NCBI GenBank assembly: GCA_963784995.1
Contig: CAWATZ010000003.1
Span: 186,001 to 250,000, forward strand
Direction of reading: 5' to 3'
Source of the DNA: CAWATZ01 sp963784995
GTDB lineage: Bacteria; Planctomycetota; Planctomycetia; Gemmatales; Gemmataceae
Length of the DNA: 64,000 bases
Shown: positions 36,891 to 46,572 of the stretch, in pieces
How positions within the stretch are numbered: the stretch's first letter is position 1
Layout of the letters: every line of letters begins with the position of its first letter
Notes under the pieces: model-generated
Databases searched by the model: none
Told to the model about the DNA's origin: nothing
Seen by the model: only the letters and a program-made list of their open reading frames with translations
Made by a program: the position numbers and the translations under genes

Positions 36891-37854
36891 AGTGGCTCTT
36901 CTGTTCCGCATTTCGCCCGATTGGGGAAAGCGGCGGATGCACTGGTTTTCCCGGAGACTGCGACGCGCTCCCGGATGCCTTCTTCAGCTCGCCCTTCCAC
37001 CAGTACTCCACCAGTGCCGTCAGATGCGGACCCTTGATCACCCGAGTCCCATTGCGCACCAGCTCGTCCTCGATCTCCTTGTGCAGCTCCGGCATCCGCG
37101 TCCAGTGCCGTTTTGGGTCCCAGTGATGTTCCTGATGGTAGCCGTTGTTGAACCACAACAGGTTGTAGAGTCGGTTGTAGGAGTTGACCGAGTTCGCCCT
37201 GGGATTGGCCGGCTCGGTGTAGTAATGCTCGGTGTAGCCCTGAGCGTAACTCAGCATCCAGCCCAGGTAGTACGACGGCAGATAGAAGCAGACGAAGTAC
37301 CAGGGGTCGAACCAGGCCATCGCGCCCCAGAAGCAGGCCAGGACGGCCAGCTCCACCAGGAACTGAGTCACCTCTTTCCAGCCGTGCCGCCAGATGACGC
37401 GCAGCAGCGGCCCCAGCTCAACCCGCCAGTAGCCCAGCAGGACGTAGCTCCAGAACGGCTCCGGCTCCTCGTCCTTGCTGTGCCGGTAGATCGACGACCA
37501 GTCGCGGGTGGTGCCGTCGGGCCCCTTGCGGTCGTTGTCTCCCGAGTGGTGGTTGAGGTGGTAATGGTTATAGCAGACGTGCGGCAACCCGATGGCCAGC
37601 GTTTCCAGGATGCTGAAGGCGCGATTCAACCACGGCCAGCCGAAGAACGGGTTGTGGATGAAGTTGTGCGACAGGCATTGCAAGTTCCAGCACATGCCCA
37701 GGGCAATGGCCAGGAACGCCGCCGCCAGCACCGGGAACGACAGCGATTGATAGCAGAGAAAAGTCCAGAAGGACAGCGCAACCAGGCCAACGACGCAAAC
37801 TGCGGGAATCGCGTCGCGGGGGGTATATCGGAAGAAACCACGTGCGGGAGGCAT
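36886..37854 (-). CDS. Fatty acid desaturase
   Basis: The 322-residue membrane di-iron enzyme has the three His boxes of the family: HNFIHN near residue 63, HYHLNHH near residue 97 and NGYHQEHH near residue 237, separated by pairs of membrane helices. It should introduce a double bond into, or hydroxylate, a lipid acyl chain or a related hydrophobic substrate. AAAGGAGCAAGG precedes the ATG. The stop TAG is supplied by the palindrome at 36839, so the last residues (AEQKSHS) may be secondary. Confidence 0.87.
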   Translation of the reverse strand: MPPARGFFRYTPRDAIPAVCVVGLVALSFWTFLCYQSLSFPVLAAAFLAIALGMCWNLQCLSHNFIHNPFFGWPWLNRAFSILETLAIGLPHVCYNHYHLNHHSGDNDRKGPDGTTRDWSSIYRHSKDEEPEPFWSYVLLGYWRVELGPLLRVIWRHGWKEVTQFLVELAVLACFWGAMAWFDPWYFVCFYLPSYYLGWMLSYAQGYTEHYYTEPANPRANSVNSYNRLYNLLWFNNGYHQEHHWDPKRHWTRMPELHKEIEDELVRNGTRVIKGPHLTALVEYWWKGELKKASGSASQSPGKPVHPPLSPIGRNAEQKSHS

Positions 37855-38170
37855 CCTTGCTCCTTTCTCGGCTTCAGGGGCCAGCTCTTGGCTGGCGCAC
37901 GATCATACCGTTCCCGCCGGAGAGAAAAAGAGCAGTTCGCTGGCAGCGATCAAACCAACACCAAAAGAGCGAAGGGAAGTTAGCCGCGAGGACTCAGTCC
38001 TGACGACGGAAACGAACTCAGGGAAACGAACTTCTTCGGCGCAAGGGATTATGATTCTTGCATTTCGGTCGATTCGTTTCCGCTACCCCCCTCACACCCC
38101 CCTCAATAGGGAAACGAATGATCCTGCGTGCCAGGGGCTGCACCCCTGGACCCCAACGCAAAGCCACCCG
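37855..38170. other. Intergenic stretch with repeated GAAACGAA motifs
   Basis: No gene is visible here. Between about 38009 and 38120 the motif GGAAACGAA occurs three times in direct orientation and once inverted (ATTCGTTTCC). The meaning is unknown. Confidence 0.5.
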
Positions 38171-38291
38171 CCGCCCCGCTCACGCCCGCTACGCCCTCCG
38201 CTCCGGCTCAGCGGGCTGCGTCTCCGCTCGTCCCTCGCTCCGACTCCGCCCGCTGGCCTCCGCTCCGGGCTCCGCAGGCGTTCGCTCTGCC
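38171..38291 (-). repeat. Conserved non-coding element after kinase-FGE gene 1
   Basis: The ~121 bp directly after the stop codon recur after the other two kinase-FGE genes (43352-43473, 48711-48831) with about 90 per cent identity or more by eye. The element is very GC-rich and contains an inverted pair CAGCGGGC/GCCCGCTG 31 nt apart. Confidence 0.85.
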
Positions 38292-40655
38292 TTACTGGCC
38301 TGGCACCGGACGGGAAACTCGGGCCAGGCGCAACCCGAGGTGGTAGTTGCGGTTCGCCGGCTCGTAGCCGCGGCGGTAGCTCGCCTGGCAGTACTCGGCG
38401 TGGTAGTACCAGCTGCCGCCCCGGATCACGCGCTGGGAGCCCTGGAGAACGTCCTGGCACCATTGGATTACGTTGCCATGCATGTCGCACAACCCCAGCT
38501 TGTTCGGTGGGTACGCGCCGACCCGCGTTGGTCGTCCCAGGAACTTCCCCTTCGGCGCTTTGCCGAACGGAACATTGCCGATGAAGTTCGCTTGCTCCGA
38601 GGACAGGTCGTTGGTCGGTTTGTCAAAGTAGAAGTGGTAGGAACATTCTTCTTCAGAAGTAGCCCCTCCCCGACAAGCATATTCCCACTCCACCTCCGTG
38701 GGTAAGCGGTACAAGAACCCACGACCACGCTCTTTCTCGTTCAACTTCTTGATGAACTCCTGCACGTCGTCCCACGACACGTGCTCTACTGGGAATAGCT
38801 TCAGTTCCTCGTCAGAGATGTCCAGAACTGAGTTTCTGCCATTCCCCTTGCGAGAAAACCAGCTCGGGTTGTTGCCCATGACGGCCTGCCACTGGCCCTG
38901 CGTCACGTCGTGGACGGCGATCTCGAAGTCTTCTTTGATCTCCGTCTTCGTCCCCTTTTTCTGACCATCCCACCCCATGTAGAACGTCCCCTTCGGCAAA
39001 CGCACGAACGTCGTGGGGATGTCCTCCGTGCGCTCACGGATCGCGTCGGGCGGCTCGCAGCCTTTGCGGCGAACGGTCACCTCGCCGGCCGGGTTGAGAC
39101 GTTCCTTGTGCAGGTCGGACAGCAGGAGCAGTTGCACGTGGGCATCGGCCCCCAGTTGCAGACGGTCACCGGGGAAGAGCAGCAGTTGGGCAACGGCCGG
39201 TTGGTTCAGACCACGGACCGCATGTAACTGGACGCTGCCACGCACCTCCAGAATCATGGCTGCGGGAGCTACCAGGCCGATCTTGCTGTACACTTCCTCG
39301 ATCGCGGCCAGCAGTTCCTGTTGCAGTTCCGGTTGCTCCGCGAACTCCCGCCGAATGCGCTTATCGGCCTCGTCCAAGATGTCACGGGCGTTGATCGTCC
39401 CCCGTTTGCTGTTCGGATCTGCGTGCTGGAAGATGCTCACGAGGAAGTCGCGGACCGCTTTGGCCTTCGCGGCTTCTTTCTCGGCCAGTTCCTTCTGACC
39501 CAGTGCCTGGTTGCGCTGGTCCTTCAGCTGGGCATTGAACCACAGGCCGCCGACCAGCACCACCAGCAACGCCAGCACACTCACCAGCGTCAGCGCCGCG
39601 GCTGTCGGCCGCCGCTTCGCCCACTTCCAGCCCCGCTCCACCCAGCCCGCCGGCCGCGCTTCGATCGGCTCGCCGGCCTGGAAGCGCCGCAGATCGGCCG
39701 CCAACTGCGCCGCCGAGGCGTAACGCTTGTCCGGTGCCTTGTGCAGACATTTCAGGCAGATCGTCTCCAGGTCGCGCGGCACGCCCGGCTGCAACCGCGA
39801 CGGCGGCACCGGCTCGTCCTTGAGCACTTGCTGGAGCGTGTCCATCGTCGTGGCCGCCCGGAAGGGCGGCCGGCCCGTCAGCAACTCGTACAGGATGGCA
39901 CCCAGAGCGTAGACGTCCACCGCCGGGCCTGGCCGGCGCACCTTGCCGGCGGCCTGCTCGGGGGCCATGTAGCCGGGCGTGCCCAGCACCTCGCCGGTCA
40001 CCGTCTGCCCCTTCTCGTCCAGCTTCTTGGCCAGCCCGAAGTCGGCGACCTTGGGCGTTAGCCGCAGGCGGCGCTCGCGCAGTTCGCCCGGCCCCAGGGA
40101 GGGATCGTCGGCGTCCGGGACGTCACCGGCCAGCAGGATGTTGGACAGCTTGAGGTCGCGGTGGATGACACCGGCCTGGTGGGCGGCCTGCATGGCCTGG
40201 GACAGCGTTTCGACCACTGCGGCGGCCTGGCGGGGCGGCAGCGGCGTTGCTGCCAGGGCGTCGCGGAGGCTGCCGCCGGCGCAGAACTCCAGGGCCAGGA
40301 ACGCCTTGCCGTCGTGTTCGCCGATCTCGAAGACCTGCACGATGTGCGGGTGCTGCAAGCGGGCGATGGCCTCGGCTTCTGTCCGAAAGCGGGCCAGTTC
40401 CGCCTCGGCCGCCTGGTCGCCGGAGAGGAGCATCTTGAGGGCCACGACCCGGTTGAGCCTGGTGTGCCGGGCACGGTAGACCACACCCATGCCACCGCGG
40501 GCCAGCCGTTCCAGCAGCTCGTAGTCGCCGAACCGCTCCCGCTGGGGACGCGGCCCATGCCAGGAAACCGTCCGGGCCCCATCAGTAGGCCCTGAGGCAT
40601 CGGGAGGGCCAACCGAAGGGGTGTGGTCGCGCGGAGCCAGGTCGTCGGATGACAT
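38292..40655 (-). CDS. Ser/Thr kinase fused to an FGE (SUMF1) domain, paralogue 1
   Basis: The 787-residue membrane protein has a Pro-rich N-terminus and a kinase domain from about residue 43: RGGMGVVYRARH loop, VALKML, HRDLKLSNILL, DFGLAKK, GYMAPEQ, all intact. A membrane helix follows near residue 350 (ALTLVSVLALLVVLVGGLWF), then a helical stretch (ELAEKEAAKAKAVRDFLVSIF) and an outside-facing sugar-binding-like FGE/C-type-lectin domain from about residue 560 to the end. The FGE part has the family blocks RLPTEVEWEYACRGG, CDMHGNVIQWCQD and RGGSW. The last 38 residues contain the variable patch. It is most like paralogue 3. The first ~75 bp upstream are also shared with paralogue 3, so their control is likely the same. 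Confidence 0.9.
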   Translation of the reverse strand: MSSDDLAPRDHTPSVGPPDASGPTDGARTVSWHGPRPQRERFGDYELLERLARGGMGVVYRARHTRLNRVVALKMLLSGDQAAEAELARFRTEAEAIARLQHPHIVQVFEIGEHDGKAFLALEFCAGGSLRDALAATPLPPRQAAAVVETLSQAMQAAHQAGVIHRDLKLSNILLAGDVPDADDPSLGPGELRERRLRLTPKVADFGLAKKLDEKGQTVTGEVLGTPGYMAPEQAAGKVRRPGPAVDVYALGAILYELLTGRPPFRAATTMDTLQQVLKDEPVPPSRLQPGVPRDLETICLKCLHKAPDKRYASAAQLAADLRRFQAGEPIEARPAGWVERGWKWAKRRPTAAALTLVSVLALLVVLVGGLWFNAQLKDQRNQALGQKELAEKEAAKAKAVRDFLVSIFQHADPNSKRGTINARDILDEADKRIRREFAEQPELQQELLAAIEEVYSKIGLVAPAAMILEVRGSVQLHAVRGLNQPAVAQLLLFPGDRLQLGADAHVQLLLLSDLHKERLNPAGEVTVRRKGCEPPDAIRERTEDIPTTFVRLPKGTFYMGWDGQKKGTKTEIKEDFEIAVHDVTQGQWQAVMGNNPSWFSRKGNGRNSVLDISDEELKLFPVEHVSWDDVQEFIKKLNEKERGRGFLYRLPTEVEWEYACRGGATSEEECSYHFYFDKPTNDLSSEQANFIGNVPFGKAPKGKFLGRPTRVGAYPPNKLGLCDMHGNVIQWCQDVLQGSQRVIRGGSWYYHAEYCQASYRRGYEPANRNYHLGLRLARVSRPVPGQ
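38337..38408 (-). other. Hypervariable 24-codon patch, paralogue 1
   Basis: Between GGSW and GLRLARV the codons read YYHAEYCQASYR then RGYEPANRNYHL. Compared with the other two copies, twelve codons change amino acid but all keep the form NNC. By eye only about 9 of 24 residues match paralogue 3, against well over 80 per cent in the flanking FGE sequence. Confidence 0.75.
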
Positions 40656-40730
40656 GGGGCGTCCTCTTGCCGGTTGCGGGAAAAGACCTGCCTATCCTAT
40701 CCAAGTGCGGCGTGGCGGGCCAGGGAATTG
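40656..40730 (-). promoter_or_regulatory. Upstream region shared by kinase-FGE genes 1 and 3
   Basis: The 75 bp before the ATG are close to 85 per cent identical to 51241-51315 before paralogue 3, including AGAGGACGCCCC before the start and the run GATAGGATAGGCAGG. The paralogue 2 upstream region is different. Confidence 0.55.
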
Positions 40731-40921
40731 GGACGGCGTTGGTCCAGGCCTGGTCAAGCTGTTACGTGCTGGCCGCCCGGGCCGGCGTTTTTTGGGGGAA
40801 AGTCGTTGCAATCGTTCGTTCGGGTGGCTACCTTTACCCTTTGGAGTCGCAGCCGAGGCCCCAGGGAGCGTTCATCTGGGAAAGATCGGATTGGATTGTG
40901 AATCCCCTTCTCGAGGTGTCC

Positions 40922-43247
40922 ATGCAACGCCAAGCAGTGGTGGCCTTCCTGGGTAGCTGCCTTGTGGCGGGCCTGAGCCTGTCAGGTCGCGCCCAGGACG
41001 CCAAAGAGGAAGCGGCGAAGAAGATCGACTTCGCGAAGGATGTAATGCCTCTCTTGCGGCAGAACTGCATCGAGTGTCACGGCGCCAAGAAGCAAGAGAA
41101 CGGCATGCGCCTGGACCGCAGAAGCTCGGTGATGAACCTCCGGCGGCGCGTCGTACCCGGCAGCAGTGCCAACAGCAGGGTTTATCACAGGCTGATCGGG
41201 GAAGAGTATGGGCCCCAGATGCCTCCGACCGGCGCCCTTGGCGCGGAACAAGTCGCCATCATCAAGGCCTGGATCGACCAGGGCGCCGATTGGCCGGACG
41301 CGCTCGCCAACGAGATTGTCTTGCCGCCCCTCAATCCGAAGGCCGTGGCCATGGTGGAAACGCTCCGAAGCGGCGACCGGGCGGCGTTCCTGAAGGCCGC
41401 CCAGGCCGATCCGAACCTGCTCAACGCGCGCGGACCGGAAGGCTCCACACCTTTCACGTATGCGGTCCTCTACGCGGACACCGAAACACTCGCCAAGCTC
41501 CTGAAAATGGGGGCTGATCCGAACAAACGCAACGATGCCAACGCAACCGCGCTGATGTGGGCCGCGCGGGACCTCGAAAAGACACGCCTCCTGGTCGACC
41601 ACGGCGCTGACGTCAATGCCAGGTCCGACGATCGCCGCTCGCCTCTGATGATTGCCGCCCGCCGCCCCGGGGCCGCGCCGATCGTGAAATTCCTGCTGGA
41701 GAAAGGAGCCAACCCCAATCCCAATGCCAAGCCCGCAACCGAATCCTCACCACTGCTCGAAGCCCTCACGGGCGGCGACCCCGCCATTGTCAAATTGCTC
41801 ATCGAGCGTGGTGCGGACGCCAAAGCCGCCGCCGCCGAAGGGCTCGCGCTGGCCGTCGGGACGAAATGCGACGATGGCCTCGCGCTGCTGGCGGCAAAAA
41901 TCAGCGACAAGCAAGCGTACACCGTGGCGCTCCAGAATACGGCTGTTCTCGGCGACCTTCATGCCGTCCGCCTGATGCTGGATCGTGGCGCCGACGTGAA
42001 TGCCTTTGACCGGAGCGGCAGAACCCCACTGATGTACGCGGCGATCTCGGAGGTGCTGCCGCTGGACGTCGTCAAACTGCTGATCGACCGAGGAGCCGAC
42101 GTGAATGCCAAAAACCGGCATACGAAGGCAGGTGATGCCGGACTCACCGTGCTGGACGTCGCGAAACAAAACGGGAACACGCCGCTTGTCGATTTGCTGG
42201 TGAAGTCCGGTGCCAGGGCCAGTCCCCAGACACCTGTGAAGCTGCGGCCGAAACAGGCCAACTCCATCCGCGGCGCGGTCCAGGACAGCCTGCCTTTGCT
42301 GCAGCGCGCGGATTCTTATTTTACGAAAAGCACCGGCTGCTTTTCCTGCCATAACAACAGCATGCAGGCAATGGCGCTGGGACTTGCCCGGAAGCGGGGA
42401 TTGCGGATCGACGAACAGACTGCGGCCGCGCAGGTGCGCTTCAATGTCCAGGCGCTCGAAGCGCTGCGCGACAAGATGCATCAAGGCTACGTGTTTGCGG
42501 TAGGGGACACGTTTTCGGATTTCGTTGTCGGCTACGCGCTCCTGGGCCTGCACGCGGAAAAGTACCAGGCCGACCTCAATACGGACGCTGCCGCCCTGCT
42601 CATCCAGTCGCGGCAAAAGCCGAACGGCGAATGGCCCTATCCGTGCGCCGACATCCGGCCGCCGATCTGCTCGGACTACATTGGGCAGACCGCCATTGCC
42701 ATGCGTGCGCTTCAGGTCTATGCGCCGAGGACCGCCAAGGCCGAGTGCGACAAATCGGTTCGTCTGCGCCGCTTCCTGGCTGGCCAAGGCGCAATCCTTG
42801 CATAACGAGGACCGGTGCTGGCGGTTAACCGGGCTTGCCTGGGCGGGCACGGACCAGGCCGCGACACGGAAAGCCATGCAGGAAGTGCTGACCACACAGC
42901 GGCCTGACGGTGGCTGGTCAGACCTCCCCTCCCTGTCGAGCACGCCTTACGCCACCGGAAGGAGCCTGGTCTCGCTCCAGATCGGCGGGCTGCCCGTTTC
43001 CGATCCGGCCTACCAGCGCGGCATCAAGTTCCTGCTCGCCACCCAACAGGAAGATGGTACCTGGTACGTGAAGACCCGTGCCCTCGGCTTCCAGCCCTAC
43101 TTCGACGGCAGTTTCCCGCATGGCTACGATCAGTGGATGTCGGCCGCGGCTACCAGTTGGGCCGCGATGGCGCTGACGCTGGCGCTGCCGGAAGCGAAAC
43201 CGGAAACGGGCCCCAAGGATGATGTGAAGAAGCGCGAGAAGAAGTGA
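40922..43247 (+). CDS. Secreted ankyrin-repeat protein with two c-type heme motifs and a toroid-like C-terminus, one +1 shift
   Basis: The product of about 775 residues starts with a signal peptide (MQRQAVVAFLGSCLVAGLSL). A planctomycete-type cytochrome c domain follows with CIECH near residue 50 and WIDQGADWP. Ankyrin repeats fill residues 140-430 (for example KLLKMGADPNKRNDANATAL and LLIDRGADVNAKN). A second heme motif CFSCH near residue 472 leads into an alpha-alpha barrel segment typical of prenyltransferase/squalene-cyclase toroids (WPYPCADIRPPICSDYIGQT, DGGWSDLPSLSS, QEDGTWYVKTRA). The frame steps +1 near 42770: CDKSVRL passes into AASWLAKAQSLHNEDRCW. A periplasmic redox or scaffold role is inferred. 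Confidence 0.8.
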
Positions 43248-43351
43248 GCGGCGCAGTGAGGCGTGGCAATTGATCGTGTTCGGTTGCGCCTCAGATATCG
43301 GAGCGAGGCACGAGCGCAGCGGAGCGCGTTGGCCCCAGCGCAACCGCACTG

Positions 43352-43473
43352 GCGGCCCCGCTCACGCCCGCTCCGCCCGCCGCTCCGGCTCAGCGGGCTG
43401 CGTCTCCGCTCGTCCCTCGCTCCGACTCCGCCCGCTGGCCTCCGCTCCGGGCTCCGCGGGCGTTCGCTCTGGT
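43352..43473 (-). repeat. Conserved non-coding element after kinase-FGE gene 2
   Basis: This is the same ~121-bp element as at 38171, starting directly after the stop codon. The sequence between it and the ankyrin gene stop (43247) shows no gene. Confidence 0.85.
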
Positions 43474-45843
43474 TTACTGGCCTGGCACTGGACGGGGAAC
43501 TCGGGCCAGCCGGAGGCCCAGGTCGTTGTACCGGTCCGCCGGCTCGCTGCCGCAGCGGTTCGACGCCTGGCAGAGGGAGCCGAGGTAGACCCAGCTGCCG
43601 CCCCGGATACACCCGGGCTGGGCGCTCTGAGGGAAGACGTCCTGGCACCATTGCCACACGTTGCCTTGCATGTCGCACAACCCCAGCTTGTTCGACGGGT
43701 ACTGCGCCGACTCGCGTTGGTCGCTGCAAGTCTGGCCCCTTCGGGGCCTTGCCGAACGGAAAGTTGCCCCGTTGAAGTTGGCTTGCTCCGAGGACAGGTC
43801 GTTGGTCGGTTTGTCAAAGTAGAAGTGGTACGAACATTCTTCTTCCGAAGTAGCCCCTCCCCGACAAGCATATTCCCACTCCGCCTCCGTCGGCAAGCGG
43901 TACAAGTATCCACTGACCACGCTCTTTTTCATTCAGCTTCTTGAGGAACTCCTGCGCGTCGTCCCACGACACCCTCTCCACCGGGAATAGCTTCAGCTCC
44001 TCGTCGGAGATGTCCAGGACAGTAGTTCCTGCACGTCCCCATTGCGAGAGAAGGAGCTCGGGTTGTGCCCCGCCCATGACCGCCTGCCACTGCCCCTGCG
44101 TCACGTCGTGGACGGCGATCTCGAAGTCCTCCTTGATTTCCGTCTTCTTGCGACCTCGTTCGTGCCATCCCAGCCCATGTAGAACGTCCCCTTCGGCAGC
44201 CGCACAAACGTCATCAGGACGCTGTTGTCACGTTGCAGCACCGCGTCTGCCGGTTCGCAGCCTTTGGTATCGATGGTCACCTCCCGGCCCGCCTGAAGCC
44301 GCTCCTTGTGCAGGTCCGCCAGGAACACGAGTTGCACCTGGGCGTCAGCCGACAGGCTCAGGCGGTCGTCGAGATTGACCAGCGCCTGGGGAACCGCCGC
44401 CTTCTTCACCCCGGCGGCCGACTGCAACTGTACCGTACCACGCACCTCCAGAAGCATGGCCTGAGGCGTTCGCCGAGCAATGCCACGTTTCACCTCGCTG
44501 ATTGCCTTCTCCAGTTCCCCGCGCAGGTCCGCCTGGTCCTTGAACTCGTCAGGGATTCTCGTTTCGGCTTCTGCCAGGAGTTGCCGGACCGTGACATTGC
44601 CGCCCTTCTCGTCCGTCTCCGCCTTCTCGAAGATGCTCACCAGGAAGTCGCGGACCGCCTTGGCCTTTGCGGCTTCCTGCCGTGCCTCGTTGCGCTGTTC
44701 CGTCACCCGGGCGTTGAACCACAGGCCGCCGACCAGCAGCACCAGCAACCCCACCACGCTCACCAGCGTCAGCGCCGCTGCTGTCGGCCGCCGCTTGGCC
44801 CACTTCCAACCACGCTCCACCCAACCCGCTGGCCGCGCCTCGATCGGCTCGCCATCCTGGAACCGCCGCAGATCGGCTGCCAGCGCCACCGCCGAGGCGT
44901 AACGCTTGTCCGGCGCCTTGCGCAGACATTTCAGGCAGATGGTCTCCAGGTCGCGCGGCACGCCCGGCTGCAACCGCGACGGCGGCACCGGCTCGTCCTT
45001 GAGGACTTGCAGCAGCGTGTCCATCGCCGTGGCCGCCCGGAAAGGCGGTCGGCCCGTCAGCAACTCGTACAGGATGGCCCCCAGGGCGTAGACGTCCACA
45101 GCCGGTCCCAGCCGGCGCACCTTGCCGGCGGCCTGCTCGGGGGCCATGTAGCCGGGAGTGCCCAGCACCTCGCCGGTGACCGTCTGGCCCTTCTCGTCCA
45201 GCTTCTTGGCCAGCCCGAAGTCCGCCACCTTGGGCGTCAGACCCAGGCGACGCTCACGCAGTTCGCCCGGCTGCAAGGAAGGATCGTCGGCGTCGGGGAC
45301 GTCGCCGGCCAGCAGGATGTTGGACGGCTTCAGGTCGCGGTGGATGACGCCGGCCTGGTGGGCGGCGTGCATGGCCTGGGCGAGCGTTTCCACCGCCGCG
45401 GCAGCCTGGCGGGGCGGCAGCGGCGTTCCGGCCAGGGCGTCCTTGAGGCTGCCGCCAGCACAGAACTCCAGGGCCAGGAAGGCCTTGCCGTCGTGCTCGC
45501 CGATCTCGAAGACCTGGACGATGTGCGGATGCTGCAAGCGGGCGATGGCCTCGGCTTCGGTGCGAAAGCGTGCCAGCTCCGCCTCGGCCGCCTGGTCGCC
45601 GGAGAGGAGCATCTTGAGGGCCACGACACGGTTGAGCCTGGTGTGCCGGGCCCGGTAGACCACTCCCATGCCACCCCGGGCCAGCCGTTCCAGCAGTTCG
45701 TAGTCGCCGAACCGCTCCCGCGAGGGACGCGGCCCCTGCCAGGAAACCGTCGGGAGGTCGGCGATGGCCTGGGAAGCATCGGGGGGGCCCCCCGAAGGGG
45801 TTTCATCGCGCGGGGCCGGGTCGTCGGCGTGCGGCGCTGGCAT
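43474..45843 (-). CDS. Ser/Thr kinase fused to an FGE domain, paralogue 2, FGE part full of small indels
   Basis: The kinase part (about residues 45-315: RGGMGVVYRARH, HRDLKPSNILL, DFGLAKK, GYMAPEQ), the membrane helix (ALTLVSVVGLLVLLVGGLWF) and the linker are intact in one frame down to 44101. The FGE domain then changes frame several times against paralogues 1 and 3: about one base lost near 44145, bases gained near 44060 and 44030, one gained near 43935, and further changes near 43760 and 43690. The sum restores the frame, the total span is divisible by three, and the variable patch and C-terminus read correctly in the kinase frame. This is either a decaying gene, locally poor sequence, or a product whose FGE domain really contains short out-of-frame segments. 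Confidence 0.7.
43519..43590 (-). other. Hypervariable 24-codon patch, paralogue 2
   Basis: Between GGSW and GLRLARV the codons read VYLGSLCQASNR then CGSEPADRYNDL. Its reading is clean although the domain before it carries indels. Confidence 0.75.
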
Positions 45844-46157
45844 CGATCACCGTCCTTCGAGCAGCCGAGGAGTCGAGGGCGGCGTCTGGCCGCCGTGCAA
45901 CCCCTCCGATCATCCAGGGGGTTCGCGAGACTACCGGCCATTATCCCAGGGCGGGCTGCGAATTCCAGCACATTTCCGACAACCGACAGCGGATGCAGAC
46001 GCTGGACGCTGCTCAGGTGTCTCCAGGCGGGACTGGATCGAATGCTGGAGATCCTTCACCAGGCCGATAGCACGGCGGGCGGGCGGACAAAGCCCGACGG
46101 CAACGGTTTTCTCCTCCGTTGTCGGAACGCAAGATCCGTGTCCGCCACGTCAGGCGG
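45844..46157. other. Intergenic stretch without a supported gene
   Basis: The 314 bp between paralogue 2 and the XRE gene show no credible reading frame, palindrome or promoter. Unlike paralogues 1 and 3, paralogue 2 lacks the shared upstream segment. Confidence 0.4.
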
Positions 46158-46541
46158 TTACACCTTTGGAGTGCCTTTTGGAACGGGCGGTTTCGAGGCA
46201 GCGGTGCGGCGTGTCTCTTCGCGTCTGGGGTTGGCTCCCACCAAACCAATCACATCGTTCAGGTCGCCGCCGACCGTGAACAGGCCACGAAACAGCAGAT
46301 CGAGGGAGACGTCTGCCGCTCCCGTCTCGATCTTCGCGACTCGGGATTGGCTCGACTTCATCTTCGCGGCCAGTTGCTTTTGCGTTAGATTCTGGCTCTC
46401 GCGCCGCTGCCGAACCGCGCGACTGAGAGCCATCCGCAAATGGAGAAGCGTGCGTTCCACCTCGTTCAGTTCGAGAAAATCTTCGGCGTCCCCGATCCGG
46501 AACCCAGCGGCTTCAAGCGCTTGCCGTTTCTCTTTGTCCAC
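46158..46541 (-). CDS. XRE-family HTH protein, probable orphan antitoxin
   Basis: The 127-residue protein has a helix-turn-helix of the XRE type: LSRAVRQRRESQNLTQKQLA, AKMKSSQSRVAKIE, then DVSLDLLFRGLFTVGG. This form, with an N-terminal helical extension, is typical of HigA- or RelB-like antitoxins encoded next to a toxin. The start is a GTG at 46541 after AGGAGAGG. No toxin gene lies beside it: the insertion sequence begins about 30 bp upstream. It may be an orphan repressor left after loss of the toxin. Confidence 0.72.
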   Translation of the reverse strand: MDKEKRQALEAAGFRIGDAEDFLELNEVERTLLHLRMALSRAVRQRRESQNLTQKQLAAKMKSSQSRVAKIETGAADVSLDLLFRGLFTVGGDLNDVIGLVGANPRREETRRTAASKPPVPKGTPKV

Positions 46542-46572
46542 TGCACCTCTCCTTTGATACGTTTCTCACGTT

